From Ancylobacter koreensis (GTDB taxonomy: Bacteria; Pseudomonadota; Alphaproteobacteria; Rhizobiales; Xanthobacteraceae), in the NCBI RefSeq assembly GCF_023016525.1, contig NZ_JALKCG010000010.1:27019-91018 (forward strand): DNA of 64,000 bases, written 5' to 3'. A model generated the notes under the pieces. The model did no database searches. It saw only the letters and a list, made by a program, of their open reading frames with translations, and was not told the DNA's origin. A program made the position numbers and the translations under genes. Positions 44,321 to 52,439 of this stretch are shown piece after piece. Each line of letters begins with the position of its first letter. Within the stretch, counting starts at the first letter, position 1.

Positions 44321-45280
44321 TCAAAGCGCGAAGGCCGGCGACTTCGCGGGATAGCCCGCCAGCACGGCCAGCACATTGTCGGCGCAAAGCCGCCAGGCGG
44401 ACTGGCGGGCCTCCACCGTGCAGCCCGCCATGTGCGGCGAGAGCACGACATTCGGCAAGGCGAGCAACGCGGACGGCACCAGCGGCTCGAACTCGAAGAC
44501 GTCGAGGCAGGCGCCGCCGAGATGGCCGCTCGCCAGCGCCGCCAGCAGATCGTCGTTCTTCACCACCGGGCCACGCGCGACATTGATGAGGATGGCGCCC
44601 TTCTTCATCCGCACCAGCCGCTCCGCATTGATGAGATGGCGCGTGGAGGCGTTGAGGGGGCAATGCAGCCCCACCACGTCGGAGGTCGCCAACAGATCGT
44701 CCAGCGGCAGCCAGCCTTCCTCGCCGGTATCAGCCGGCGAATGGTGGACAACCTCCATGCCGAAGGCGCGCACGCGCTGCGCCGTCTGCCGGCCGATGCT
44801 GCCATAGCCGACGACGCCGTAGCGCTTGCCGGCGAGCGACACGCCGTCCCAGCGCCCGCCCGGCATCCAGCCCTCCTGCGCCCAGCGGCCGGAGCGCACA
44901 TAGGCGTCCGCCTCGACCAGCCGTCGCGTCAGCGCCAGCAGCATGCCGACCGCGTGGGTCGCGGTATCGGCGGAGTAGCTGTCGGGGCAGTTCGTGCCGA
45001 TCACGCCACGTGCCCGCATCGCCGCCACGTCCATATTGTCGAAGCCGGCGGAAGCGTTGGCCACGACCTTCAGGCGCGGCGCAGCAGCGAGGAGTTCGGC
45101 GTCGATGCGCAGTTCGTTCTGGTTGATGATGGCGGTCGCGTCGGCGAGATGCGCGAAGACCTCCTCCCGGCTCATCGCCTTCGCCACGTCGGCACCGCGG
45201 ATGACGGTCGCGACCTGCCCGATCTCGGCGACCAGTTCGTCCGGGAGGCGGCTTGTGATGATCACGGTTGCGGAGGTCAT
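44321..45280 (-). CDS. D-isomer-specific 2-hydroxyacid dehydrogenase
   Basis: A 319-residue NAD(P)-dependent dehydrogenase (glyoxylate/hydroxypyruvate reductase-like). The nucleotide fold has VVGYGSIGRQTAQRV; the catalytic Arg-Glu-His set is in INVARGPVVKNDDL, DVFEFEP and LSPHMAGCT. It interconverts a D-2-hydroxy acid and its 2-oxo acid. It is the last gene of the tctC-tctB-tctA operon and directly follows an FMN-dependent L-2-hydroxyacid oxidase, so the operon can oxidise both hands of one substrate. GGAG lies before the ATG at 45280; longer frames run through the upstream gene. Confidence 0.92.
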   Translation of the reverse strand: MTSATVIITSRLPDELVAEIGQVATVIRGADVAKAMSREEVFAHLADATAIINQNELRIDAELLAAAPRLKVVANASAGFDNMDVAAMRARGVIGTNCPDSYSADTATHAVGMLLALTRRLVEADAYVRSGRWAQEGWMPGGRWDGVSLAGKRYGVVGYGSIGRQTAQRVRAFGMEVVHHSPADTGEEGWLPLDDLLATSDVVGLHCPLNASTRHLINAERLVRMKKGAILINVARGPVVKNDDLLAALASGHLGGACLDVFEFEPLVPSALLALPNVVLSPHMAGCTVEARQSAWRLCADNVLAVLAGYPAKSPAFAL

Positions 45281-45291
45281 GAGCCCTCTCC

Positions 45292-46503
45292 TCACGCCGC
45301 CGCGCCGAGCGACGGCACCGGCGCCAGCACCTCGGGTGTAAGCTGGCGCAGGCTGGTGACGCCGAGCAGTCCCATGGCGCGGTCGATCTCGTCGCGGAAC
45401 AGCTCCAGCACATGGGCGACGCCCGCCTCGCCGCCGACCGACAGCGCCCAGAGATAGGGCCGCGCGATGAAGCAGGCAGTGGCCCCCAGCGCGAGTGCCT
45501 TCACCACATCGGTGCCGCGCCGCACGCCGCCATCCAGCAGCACCGGGATGCGCCCGTCGACGGCGTGCACCACGCCCGGCAGCGCCTCGATGGAGCTCAC
45601 CGCATGGTCGAGCTGGCGTCCGCCGTGATTGGAGACGATCACCCCGTCCATGCCGCGCGCCACCGCCTCGGCCGCCTCGGCGGGATGCAGCACGCCCTTG
45701 AGGATGAGCGGCCCCTTCCACACACGACGCAGTTCGTCGACATCCGCCCACGTCATGGCCGGATCGAACATGTCGTGCATGCGCGCCGCCAGCGTGCGGA
45801 TATCGGAGGGCTGCCCCTCGCGCCGGTAATTGCCGAAGGTCAGCGTCGGCAGCTCGCGGCCCATGCGCAGCAGCCAGGGCAGCTTGGTCGCCATGGCCAG
45901 CGTATCCGCGAGGCCGAAGCGCGGGGGAATGGTGAAGCCGTTGCGCAGGTCGCGGTCGCGCTTGCCGTGAAGCTGGTTGTCCAGCGTCAGCACCAGCGCC
46001 TTGTAACCCGCCTGCGCGGCGCGCTCGGTGAGCTCGCGGGTGAAGCCGCGGTCGCGATAGACGAAGACCTGCATCAGCCGGTTCGGCGCGCCGGTGGCGG
46101 CGATGTCTTCCAGCGTGCAGACGGAACCGTGGCTGGCGCAATAGGCGGTGCCGGCATTGTTGGCGGCACGCACCGCCAGCGTCTCGGCGCCCGGCCAGAA
46201 CAGGCCGGCAAGGCCGGTCGGGCCGATCATGACCGGCATGGACAGGTCCATGCCGAACAAGCGCAGAGACTGGTCGCGCACCGGCGCGCCGTCGAGCGGG
46301 CGCGGCAGAAAGGCGTAGCGCCCGAATGCCGCCTCGTTGCGCCGCAGGGTGTATTCGTCCTCGGCCCCGCCGTCGGAGAAGTCGAACACCGCGCGCGGCA
46401 GCGCCCGCCGCGCCATGAGGCGCAGGGCCGGCACGCTGATCGCCTCGCGCCGCAGCCGGTCGGCAAGTACCGGCCCGGCCGGAGGATGGTTGCTGGGTGA
46501 CAT
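45292..46503 (-). CDS. FMN-dependent alpha-hydroxyacid oxidase/dehydrogenase (LldD/MdlB-like)
   Basis: A 403-residue TIM-barrel flavoprotein that oxidises L-2-hydroxy acids (L-lactate, (S)-mandelate or glycolate). Motifs: DFSDGGAEDEYTLRRNEAAF near residue 45, PVMIGPTGLAGLFWP, the catalytic SNHGGRQLDHAVSSIEALP with its active-site histidine and arginine, and LLDGGVRRGTDVVKALALGA for FMN phosphate. No signal peptide is seen; such enzymes often attach to the inner membrane. The start at 46503 gives the family N-terminus with AGGGA before it. It is coupled with the D-specific enzyme downstream and the tripartite transporter upstream. Confidence 0.92.
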   Translation of the reverse strand: MSPSNHPPAGPVLADRLRREAISVPALRLMARRALPRAVFDFSDGGAEDEYTLRRNEAAFGRYAFLPRPLDGAPVRDQSLRLFGMDLSMPVMIGPTGLAGLFWPGAETLAVRAANNAGTAYCASHGSVCTLEDIAATGAPNRLMQVFVYRDRGFTRELTERAAQAGYKALVLTLDNQLHGKRDRDLRNGFTIPPRFGLADTLAMATKLPWLLRMGRELPTLTFGNYRREGQPSDIRTLAARMHDMFDPAMTWADVDELRRVWKGPLILKGVLHPAEAAEAVARGMDGVIVSNHGGRQLDHAVSSIEALPGVVHAVDGRIPVLLDGGVRRGTDVVKALALGATACFIARPYLWALSVGGEAGVAHVLELFRDEIDRAMGLLGVTSLRQLTPEVLAPVPSLGAAA

Positions 46504-46544
46504 GGAACTATCCCTGTAGACGGGCGCGCCAAGCCGGCGCGGCG

Positions 46545-48050
46545 TCAGTTCTCTTCCTGGAAAGCCACCTCGCGCGTGCGCCGGAAGGCCGGGAGCAGCA
46601 CGAGAATGAGGCAGCCCAGCGCGGCGAGCAGCAGCACGGCGCTGATCGGCCGGGTGACGAAGATCGCGGGGTCGCCATAGGAGACCTGCATGGCGCGCCG
46701 CAGGTTCTCCTCCATCAGCGGACCGAGCACGAAGGCGAGCAGCAGCGGCGCCGGCTCGCAATGCCACTTGATGAACAGGTAGCCGAAGAAGCCGAACACC
46801 ATCAGCAGCATGACGTCGAGCACGCTGTTGTTCACCGTGAACACGCCGATGCAGCAGAAGACGAGAATCATCGGGTAGAACAGGTGATACGGCACCCGCA
46901 GCAGCTGGACCCAGATCCCGACCAGCGGCAGGTTGATGATCACCAGCAGCGCATTGCCGACCAGCATGGAGGCGATGAGGCCCCAGAAGACGTCCGGGTT
47001 GCTGGTGATGACGCGCGGCCCCGGCGTGATGCCGTGGATCATCAGCGCGCCGGCCATCAGCGCCATCATGGCGTTGGACGGGATGCCGAGGGTCAGCAGC
47101 GGGATGAAGGATGTCTGCGCACCGGCATTGTTGGCCGCCTCCGGCGCGGCGACACCCTCGACGGCGCCCTTGCCGAAGCGCTCCGGCGTGGCCGAGACCT
47201 TCTTCTCGATGGTGTAGGCGGCAAAGGAACCGAGCGTGGCGCCGCCGCCGGGCAGTATGCCGAGAATGCAGCCGATCAGCGTGCCCCGCCCCGTCGCCGG
47301 CCAGAAGCGGCGGAAATCGTCACGCGAAGGCCACAGGTCGCGCACACGGGTCTGCATCACCGACTGATGTCGGTCGTTCTCGATATTGCGGATGATCTCG
47401 CCGACGCCAAACAGGCCCATGGCCAGCGGCACGAAGCCGATGCCGTCGAAAAGTCCGGGCAGGCCCAGCGCCATGCGCAGTGCGCCGGATTCGACATCGG
47501 TGCCGACGCAACCCAGCAGCAGTCCCAGAACGATCATGCCCAGCGCCTTCAGCACCGAGCCGTGCGCCAGCACGATGGCGGCGATCAGACCGAGCACCAT
47601 CAGCGAGAAATATTCGGCCGGTCCGAACATCAGCGCGACCTGCGAGATCGGCGGCGCGAACAGGGCGATGACGAAGGTCGCCGCCACGCCGGCGCAAAGC
47701 GACGCCAGCGCGGCGACCGCGAGCGCCGGGCCCGCCCTGCCCTGCCGGGCCATCTGGTGGCCGTCGAGGCAGGTCACGACCGAAGAGTTCTCGCCGGGCA
47801 GGTTGAGCAGAATCGCCGAGGTCGAACCGCCATACTGGGCACCGTAGTAGATGCCGGCGAGCATGATCAGCGCCGAGGTCGGTTCGAGATAGAAGGTGAT
47901 CGGCAGCAGGATCGCGATGGCCGAGAGCGGGCCGATGCCGGGCAGCACGCCGATGAGCGTGCCGACCAGCGTGCCCAGCAGGCAGTAGAGGATGTTGGCC
48001 GGCTGCAGCGCGATCGAGAAGCCGTGGAAGAGCGAGACGAAGCTGTCCAT
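46545..48050 (-). CDS. tctA: tripartite tricarboxylate transporter permease TctA
   Basis: A 501-residue membrane protein with about 12 helices, the large permease of a tripartite tricarboxylate transporter. Family stretches include GVLPGIGPLSAIAILLP, YYGAQYGGSTSAILLNLPGE and LPGGGATLGSFAAYTIEKK. It works with TctB and the periplasmic TctC. Its start overlaps the tctB stop (TGATG). The substrate is a carboxylate; the downstream 2-hydroxyacid enzymes suggest a hydroxy acid. Confidence 0.95.
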   Translation of the reverse strand: MDSFVSLFHGFSIALQPANILYCLLGTLVGTLIGVLPGIGPLSAIAILLPITFYLEPTSALIMLAGIYYGAQYGGSTSAILLNLPGENSSVVTCLDGHQMARQGRAGPALAVAALASLCAGVAATFVIALFAPPISQVALMFGPAEYFSLMVLGLIAAIVLAHGSVLKALGMIVLGLLLGCVGTDVESGALRMALGLPGLFDGIGFVPLAMGLFGVGEIIRNIENDRHQSVMQTRVRDLWPSRDDFRRFWPATGRGTLIGCILGILPGGGATLGSFAAYTIEKKVSATPERFGKGAVEGVAAPEAANNAGAQTSFIPLLTLGIPSNAMMALMAGALMIHGITPGPRVITSNPDVFWGLIASMLVGNALLVIINLPLVGIWVQLLRVPYHLFYPMILVFCCIGVFTVNNSVLDVMLLMVFGFFGYLFIKWHCEPAPLLLAFVLGPLMEENLRRAMQVSYGDPAIFVTRPISAVLLLAALGCLILVLLPAFRRTREVAFQEEN

Positions 48051-48508
48051 CAGTACACATTCCCCCAGGGCCACACGCGCAGCGGCAGGCCGAGGCCGAC
48101 GCGGAACACCAGCACCACGAAGGCCGCCATGCCGGCGGCGACCAGCACCGCCTCGATGATCCGGGTCTCGCGCCGGGCGAGACAGGACACCAGCACGGTT
48201 CCCGCTATGGCGACGACGGCGCCCAGCCGGTCGATGGTGGCGGCGAAGAAGCCGATGCTGGCGAGGACGAAGAAGATCTGGCGCGGGAACCAGCGCTCGA
48301 ACGGCTCGCCGACGCGCGTCAGCCCCTGCGCCACGATGGCGAGGCCGAAGCCGATTTCGAGGAAGGCGAGCGCGCGCGGGAAGAAGCCGGGGCCCATGGC
48401 GTCGAGCGTGCCCGGCTTCAGCGGCCAGGCGAGCACCAGCGCGAAGACCGACAGGCCGATGAGGACGAGCCCCACCATCACGTCGTTGGGGTTCTTTATG
48501 CGGGACAT
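48050..48508 (-). CDS. tctB: tripartite tricarboxylate transporter small permease TctB
   Basis: A 152-residue protein with four predicted membrane helices (for example VGLVLIGLSVFALVLAW and FFVLASIGFFAATIDRLGAVVAIAGTVLVSCLA in pieces). Position between tctC and tctA, size and topology identify it. It starts 104 bases after tctC; that gap holds a stem-loop that may set the ratio of binding protein to membrane subunits. Confidence 0.92.
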   Translation of the reverse strand: MSRIKNPNDVMVGLVLIGLSVFALVLAWPLKPGTLDAMGPGFFPRALAFLEIGFGLAIVAQGLTRVGEPFERWFPRQIFFVLASIGFFAATIDRLGAVVAIAGTVLVSCLARRETRIIEAVLVAAGMAAFVVLVFRVGLGLPLRVWPWGNVY

Positions 48509-48562
48509 GGCGTGTGTACCGGGACGCGGAACGGCCCGTGCGGGCCGCGCCGTGCAGGGAAG

Positions 48563-48590
48563 GCCCCGGACGCCGCGCGGCCTCCGGGGC
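48563..48590 (-). repeat. intercistronic hairpin between tctC and tctB
   Basis: Stem GCCCCGGA/TCCGGGGC (48563-48570, 48583-48590), with no T run. Position directly behind the binding-protein gene fits message stabilisation or partial termination. Confidence 0.65.
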
Positions 48591-48612
48591 GGGTGCTATG
48601 TCGTGGGCGACT

Positions 48613-49602
48613 TCAGAGGGTGATCTTCGCCTCGCGCACGACTTCCTCGACGATGCCCTGCCAGTTGGCGAGGAACGCCTTGAAGTCAGCGGTCGAGCTG
48701 CCGACCATGATGGTGCCCTGAGCGGCGAGCTTGTCGTAGGCGGAGGGCATCTTCGCCGCCTTGGCGATCGCCGCCTGCATCTTGCTGACGATGTCGGCCG
48801 GGACGTCCGACGGCGTGAAGACGCCGCCCCAGTCGGCATGGTTCGCCTTGGGCAGGCCGAGCTCGGCGAGGGTCGGCACGTCGGGGAACTGCTCCAGCCG
48901 CGCGTCATTGCCGACCGCCAGCAGGCGCACCTTGTCGGCCTGGATCATCGGCGTGAGGGTTGAGACGTTGAGCACGGCGAGGTCGAGCTGGCCGCCCACC
49001 ACGTCGCGGGCGATCTCGGTGGCGACACGGTAGGAGATGTTGCGGAACTTCACGCCGCCATAGAGCTGGATGGCCTCCGCCACGATGTGGGGAACGCCGC
49101 CGACGCCCGAGGTGCCGTAGCGGATGCGGCCGGGATTGGCCTTCGCGTATTCCATCAGCTCGCCGAAGGTCTTCCACTGGGAATCCTTCGCGACCGAGAT
49201 GGTCTCGGGGTATTTCACGATCTGCGAGACCGGCTGGAAGTCGGCGTGGAAATTGATCGGCAGGTCCTTCATCAGCAGCGGCGTGACGAGCTGCTGCAGG
49301 CCGTTCATCAGGAAGCCGTAGCCGTCATGCGGCAGGCCGAGCACCGCCTGCGCGGCGACCAGCGAATTGCCGCCGGTGCGGTTCTCCACCACCATCGGCT
49401 GCTTCAGCACTTCCGACACCGCCTGGAAGGTCACGCGGGTGGCGATGTCGCCGCCGCCGCCGGGCCCGAAGCCGGTGATCACCTGAACCGGCCGCGTCGG
49501 CCACGTCGCGCCTGCCTCCTGCGCGCCGAGGCGCCCGGCGGCCAGCACCATGGGTGCGGCCAGGGCGAATTTGAGCGCGTCGCGCCTGTCGATCTTCGGC
49601 AT
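48613..49602 (-). CDS. tctC: tripartite tricarboxylate transporter substrate-binding protein TctC (Bug family)
   Basis: A 329-residue periplasmic binding protein of the Bug family. The signal region MPKIDRRDALKFALAAPM contains an RRD motif followed by a hydrophobic stretch, so export by the twin-arginine route is possible. The mature part shows TRPVQVITGFGPGGGGDIATR, VVENRTGGNSLVAAQAV and GVFTPSDVPADIV, all family landmarks. GGGAGGAACGA precedes the ATG at 49602. It is the first gene of the operon; TGTCGAC motifs lie upstream. Confidence 0.93.
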   Translation of the reverse strand: MPKIDRRDALKFALAAPMVLAAGRLGAQEAGATWPTRPVQVITGFGPGGGGDIATRVTFQAVSEVLKQPMVVENRTGGNSLVAAQAVLGLPHDGYGFLMNGLQQLVTPLLMKDLPINFHADFQPVSQIVKYPETISVAKDSQWKTFGELMEYAKANPGRIRYGTSGVGGVPHIVAEAIQLYGGVKFRNISYRVATEIARDVVGGQLDLAVLNVSTLTPMIQADKVRLLAVGNDARLEQFPDVPTLAELGLPKANHADWGGVFTPSDVPADIVSKMQAAIAKAAKMPSAYDKLAAQGTIMVGSSTADFKAFLANWQGIVEEVVREAKITL

Positions 49603-49674
49603 TCGTTCCTCCCACATGCTGATTGAAGACGCGCTCTGTGGCGCGCTGCGCGGACACGCGACACTCCCGCGAGG

Positions 49675-49898
49675 TGTCGACCCGTGCACCGCCTATGGCC
49701 GCATGGAAGCCGATGCCGACGGACTTGTCAATTAATCTGTCGACACATTACTATGGCTCCGAAAGAGCTCCGCACCCACTGTCGGACCTTCAGCGCCCGC
49801 AGACACGCCTGTAATTAAGAATAACAGGGGTAGGCGCAGCCATCCGTGTCCCTCCCGGCTCTGCACGGCAGGCCAAGCCGGGAGGACTTATGTCGACA
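49675..49898. promoter_or_regulatory. three TGTCGAC motifs in the tctC / racemase-like divergent region
   Basis: TGTCGACC at 49675-49682, full palindrome TGTCGACA at 49738-49745 (reverse reading AATGTGTCGACAGATTAAT) and TGTCGACA at 49891-49898. The region 49603-49950 holds no gene; it separates tctC from the mandelate-racemase-like gene and is AT-richer around 49730-49830. Confidence 0.78.
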
Positions 49899-49950
49899 CT
49901 CCTCAGGCCAACGGCCCGGTCCCGCCGGGCGCCGTTTCGAGAACGACTCC

Positions 49951-51078
49951 ATGAAGATCGCCGCCGTTCACACCCATGTCCTCGAAGCCGCCTTGTCGAA
50001 GCCGTTCGGCTGGTCCTTCGACAGCACCCGCGTACGTGGCGCCTGCATCGTCGAGATCGTCACCGATACCGGCCTCGTCGGCTGGGGAGAGTGCTACGGC
50101 CCCGCCCGCATGAACGCGGCGGTGATCGACGGTTTCCGCCGCCACCTGATCGGCGCCGACCCGATGGCGGGTGAGGCCCTGTGGCAGACGCTGCACAGCC
50201 GCTTCCGCGACTACGGGCAGCGGGGCATCGTCATCGCCGCGCTCAGCGGCATCGACATCGCGCTGTGGGACCTGCGCGGCAAGGCGCTGGGCGTGCCGGT
50301 GCATCGCCTCATGGGCGGGCCGCTGCGCACGCGCGTGCAGGCCTACGCCACCGGCACCTACCGGCAGGAGGAAGGCGACCCGCTCGACTATGTGATCGAG
50401 GAGGTGCGCGGCTATGTCGAGGAGGGCTTCGAGGCGGTGAAGCTGAAGATCGGCCTCGATCTGGAAGAAGATATCGCCCTCATCCGCGCCACGCGCGCGG
50501 CCATCGGTCCGGAACGCCAGCTCATGCTCGACGCCAATCACGGCTACGACGCGCTGGATGCCATCGCGCTCGGCCGCCGCGTCGCCGACCAGAACATCGC
50601 CTGGTTCGAGGAGCCGGTGATTCCCGAGGACCTCGCCAGCTACCGCGAGGTGAAGGCCGGGCAGCCCATCCCCGTCGCCGGGGGTGAATGCACGGCAACG
50701 CGCTGGGGCTTTCTCGATATTCTCGCAACGCGCGCCATCGACATCATCCAGCCGGACACCGCCGCCGCCGGTGGACTTTCCGAGTGCAAGAAGATCGCCG
50801 ACATGGCGGCGGCCTTCGGCGTTCGCTACATTCCCCATGTCTGGGGCACCGGCATCGGGCTGGCTGCGGCGCTTCAGCTCATCGCCGTCCTGCCCCACAC
50901 CCCTCCCCGCCACACGCCGCGCGAGCCGCTGCTGGAATTCGACCGCTCCGAGCATCCGTTTCGGCAGGCCGTGCTCACCTCGCCGATCGAGCATCTGCGC
51001 GGCTGGGTCGACATCCCGGCCGGGCCCGGCCTCGGCATCGAGGTCGACCGCGCCGCGCTCGAACGCTTCGCCGCCTGA
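49951..51078 (+). CDS. mandelate racemase/muconate lactonizing enzyme-family protein, MR subgroup
   Basis: A 375-residue enolase-superfamily enzyme. Residues correspond closely to mandelate racemase: Lys164-x-Lys166 in VKLKIG, metal ligands Asp194 (MLDANHG), Glu220 (WFEEPV) and Glu246 (GGECTA), and the Asp269 (QPDTA)-His296 (PHVWGTG) dyad. With both bases present it can racemise a 2-hydroxy acid or dehydrate a sugar acid. It diverges from tctC, across shared operators, from the L- and D-hydroxyacid enzymes, so a 2-hydroxy-acid racemase is attractive; the SDR downstream favours a sugar-acid dehydratase. The start fits the family N-terminus. Confidence 0.9.
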   Translation: MKIAAVHTHVLEAALSKPFGWSFDSTRVRGACIVEIVTDTGLVGWGECYGPARMNAAVIDGFRRHLIGADPMAGEALWQTLHSRFRDYGQRGIVIAALSGIDIALWDLRGKALGVPVHRLMGGPLRTRVQAYATGTYRQEEGDPLDYVIEEVRGYVEEGFEAVKLKIGLDLEEDIALIRATRAAIGPERQLMLDANHGYDALDAIALGRRVADQNIAWFEEPVIPEDLASYREVKAGQPIPVAGGECTATRWGFLDILATRAIDIIQPDTAAAGGLSECKKIADMAAAFGVRYIPHVWGTGIGLAAALQLIAVLPHTPPRHTPREPLLEFDRSEHPFRQAVLTSPIEHLRGWVDIPAGPGLGIEVDRAALERFAA

Positions 51079-51114
51079 ACGATCCGCCCGCCGTCATTAC
51101 GCAGGAGAGCTTAC

Positions 51115-51837
51115 GTGTCCCATCTCGAAGACCGCGTCGTCCTCGTCACCGCCGCCGCGCAGGGCATCGGCCGCGCCATCGCGCAGGGCTTCCTCGCCAA
51201 GGGCGCGCAGGTCTGGGCGACCGACCTCAATGAGGGCGGCCTCGCCGGCCTCGACGGCGCGCGCACGCGCCGCCTCGACGTGCGCGACGCGGCGGCGGTC
51301 GGCGCGCTCGCCGGCGAGATCGGCCGGGTCGACATTCTCGTCAACTGCGCCGGCTTCGTGCATGCGGGCTCGGTGCTCGACTGCACGGAAGAGCAAATGG
51401 ACTTCGCCTACGATCTCAACGTGAAGTCGATGTACCGCACCATCCGCGCGGTGCTGCCGGGCATGCTGGAGCGCGAGGACGGCGTGATCATCAACATCGC
51501 CTCGGTGGCGAGCAGCCTCAAGGGCGTGCCCAACCGCTTCGCCTATGCGACGACCAAGGCGGCGGTGATCGGCCTCACCAAATCGGTGGCCGCCGATTAT
51601 GTGGGACGCGGCATACGCTGCAACGCCATCTGTCCCGGCACGGTGGAGAGCCCTTCGCTGGAAGGGCGGCTGCGCGCGCTCGGCGATTATGAGGCGGCCC
51701 GCGCTGCCTTTATCGCCCGCCAGCCCATCGGGCGCATCGGCACGCCTGAGGAAATCGCCGACCTCGCCGTCTATCTCGCCGGCGCCACCTTCACCACCGG
51801 CGCCGCCCACATCATCGACGGCGGCTGGTCCATGTAA
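51115..51837 (+). CDS. short-chain dehydrogenase/reductase (DHRS6/2-keto-3-deoxy-L-fuconate dehydrogenase-like)
   Basis: A 240-residue classical SDR. The NAD site is VTAAAQGIGRAIA (residues 11-23), a variant shared with DHRS6/BDH2 and with 2-keto-3-deoxy-L-fuconate dehydrogenases; NCAG, the catalytic serine in NIASVASS and YATTK with Tyr and Lys are intact, and it ends DGGWSM. It begins with GTG preceded by AGGAGAG, 36 bases after the racemase-like gene. As a partner of an enolase-superfamily sugar-acid dehydratase it would oxidise a deoxy keto acid. Confidence 0.9.
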   Translation: MSHLEDRVVLVTAAAQGIGRAIAQGFLAKGAQVWATDLNEGGLAGLDGARTRRLDVRDAAAVGALAGEIGRVDILVNCAGFVHAGSVLDCTEEQMDFAYDLNVKSMYRTIRAVLPGMLEREDGVIINIASVASSLKGVPNRFAYATTKAAVIGLTKSVAADYVGRGIRCNAICPGTVESPSLEGRLRALGDYEAARAAFIARQPIGRIGTPEEIADLAVYLAGATFTTGAAHIIDGGWSM

Positions 51838-51862
51838 AATCCTGCCCTGTGACGGAAAGCGT

Positions 51863-51890
51863 GGCGGGCGCCGTGGAGGCGACGCCCGCC
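51863..51890. terminator. bidirectional stem-loop between SDR and MaoC genes
   Basis: Stem GGCGGGCG/CGCCCGCC (51863-51870, 51883-51890) between convergent genes; no long T run, so termination strength is uncertain. Confidence 0.65.
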
Positions 51891-51897
51891 CGCCCCC

Positions 51898-52413
51898 TCA
51901 CGCTCTCGTCTTGACCTCGTCCAGCCTGGGCTTGGGCAGCTTGGGCTGATAGCCGCGACGATAGAGCATGATCGTGCGCCGGAAGGTGATCACCACCTTG
52001 CCGTCCTGATTGAATCCCGTGGTCGACACCTTCACGATGCCGACGCTCTCGCGCGACTTCGACAGGCGCTTCTCCAGCACTTCCGATTGCGAATAGATGG
52101 TGTCGCCCTCGAAGACGGGGTTCGGCAGGCGGATTTCGTCCCAGCCCAGATTGCCGAACACGTTCTGCGAGAGATCGGAAACACTCTGCCCCATCACGGT
52201 GGCAAGCGTGAGCACGGAGTTTACGAGCGGTTTGCCGAACTCGGTCTGCGACGCATAGTGATGGTCGAAATGCACCGGCGAGGGCGCGCCCATCAGCAGG
52301 GTGAACCAGGAATTGTCGCAGGACAGCAGCGTGCGCCCGATCTGGTGCGGGTAGACGTCGCCGACCTCGAAATCCTCAAAGAACCGTCCCTGCCAGCCGA
52401 TCTTTTCTGCCAC
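51898..52413 (-). CDS. MaoC-family dehydratase, importer B operon
   Basis: A 171-residue single-domain MaoC hydratase resembling mesaconyl-CoA/beta-methylmalyl-CoA dehydratases: FFEDFEVGDVYPHQIGRTL at the start, APSPVHFDHHYASQTEFG as hydratase region with His kept, and PLVNSVLTLATVMGQS. It starts with GTG at 52413, with AAGGAGG five bases before; the long frame from 53064 runs out of frame through the CoA-transferase gene. It is the last gene of importer B's operon and would hydrate the CoA ester formed by the CoA-transferase. Confidence 0.9.
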   Translation of the reverse strand: MAEKIGWQGRFFEDFEVGDVYPHQIGRTLLSCDNSWFTLLMGAPSPVHFDHHYASQTEFGKPLVNSVLTLATVMGQSVSDLSQNVFGNLGWDEIRLPNPVFEGDTIYSQSEVLEKRLSKSRESVGIVKVSTTGFNQDGKVVITFRRTIMLYRRGYQPKLPKPRLDEVKTRA

Positions 52414-52439
52414 TTGGGCCTCCTTTTGGTTGAATGGGG

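Noticed and set aside
46497..48623. Long plus-strand frame opposite tctA and tctB
   Set aside because: The minus strand encodes clear TctA and TctB; the mirror product is hydrophilic Arg/His/Gln-rich.
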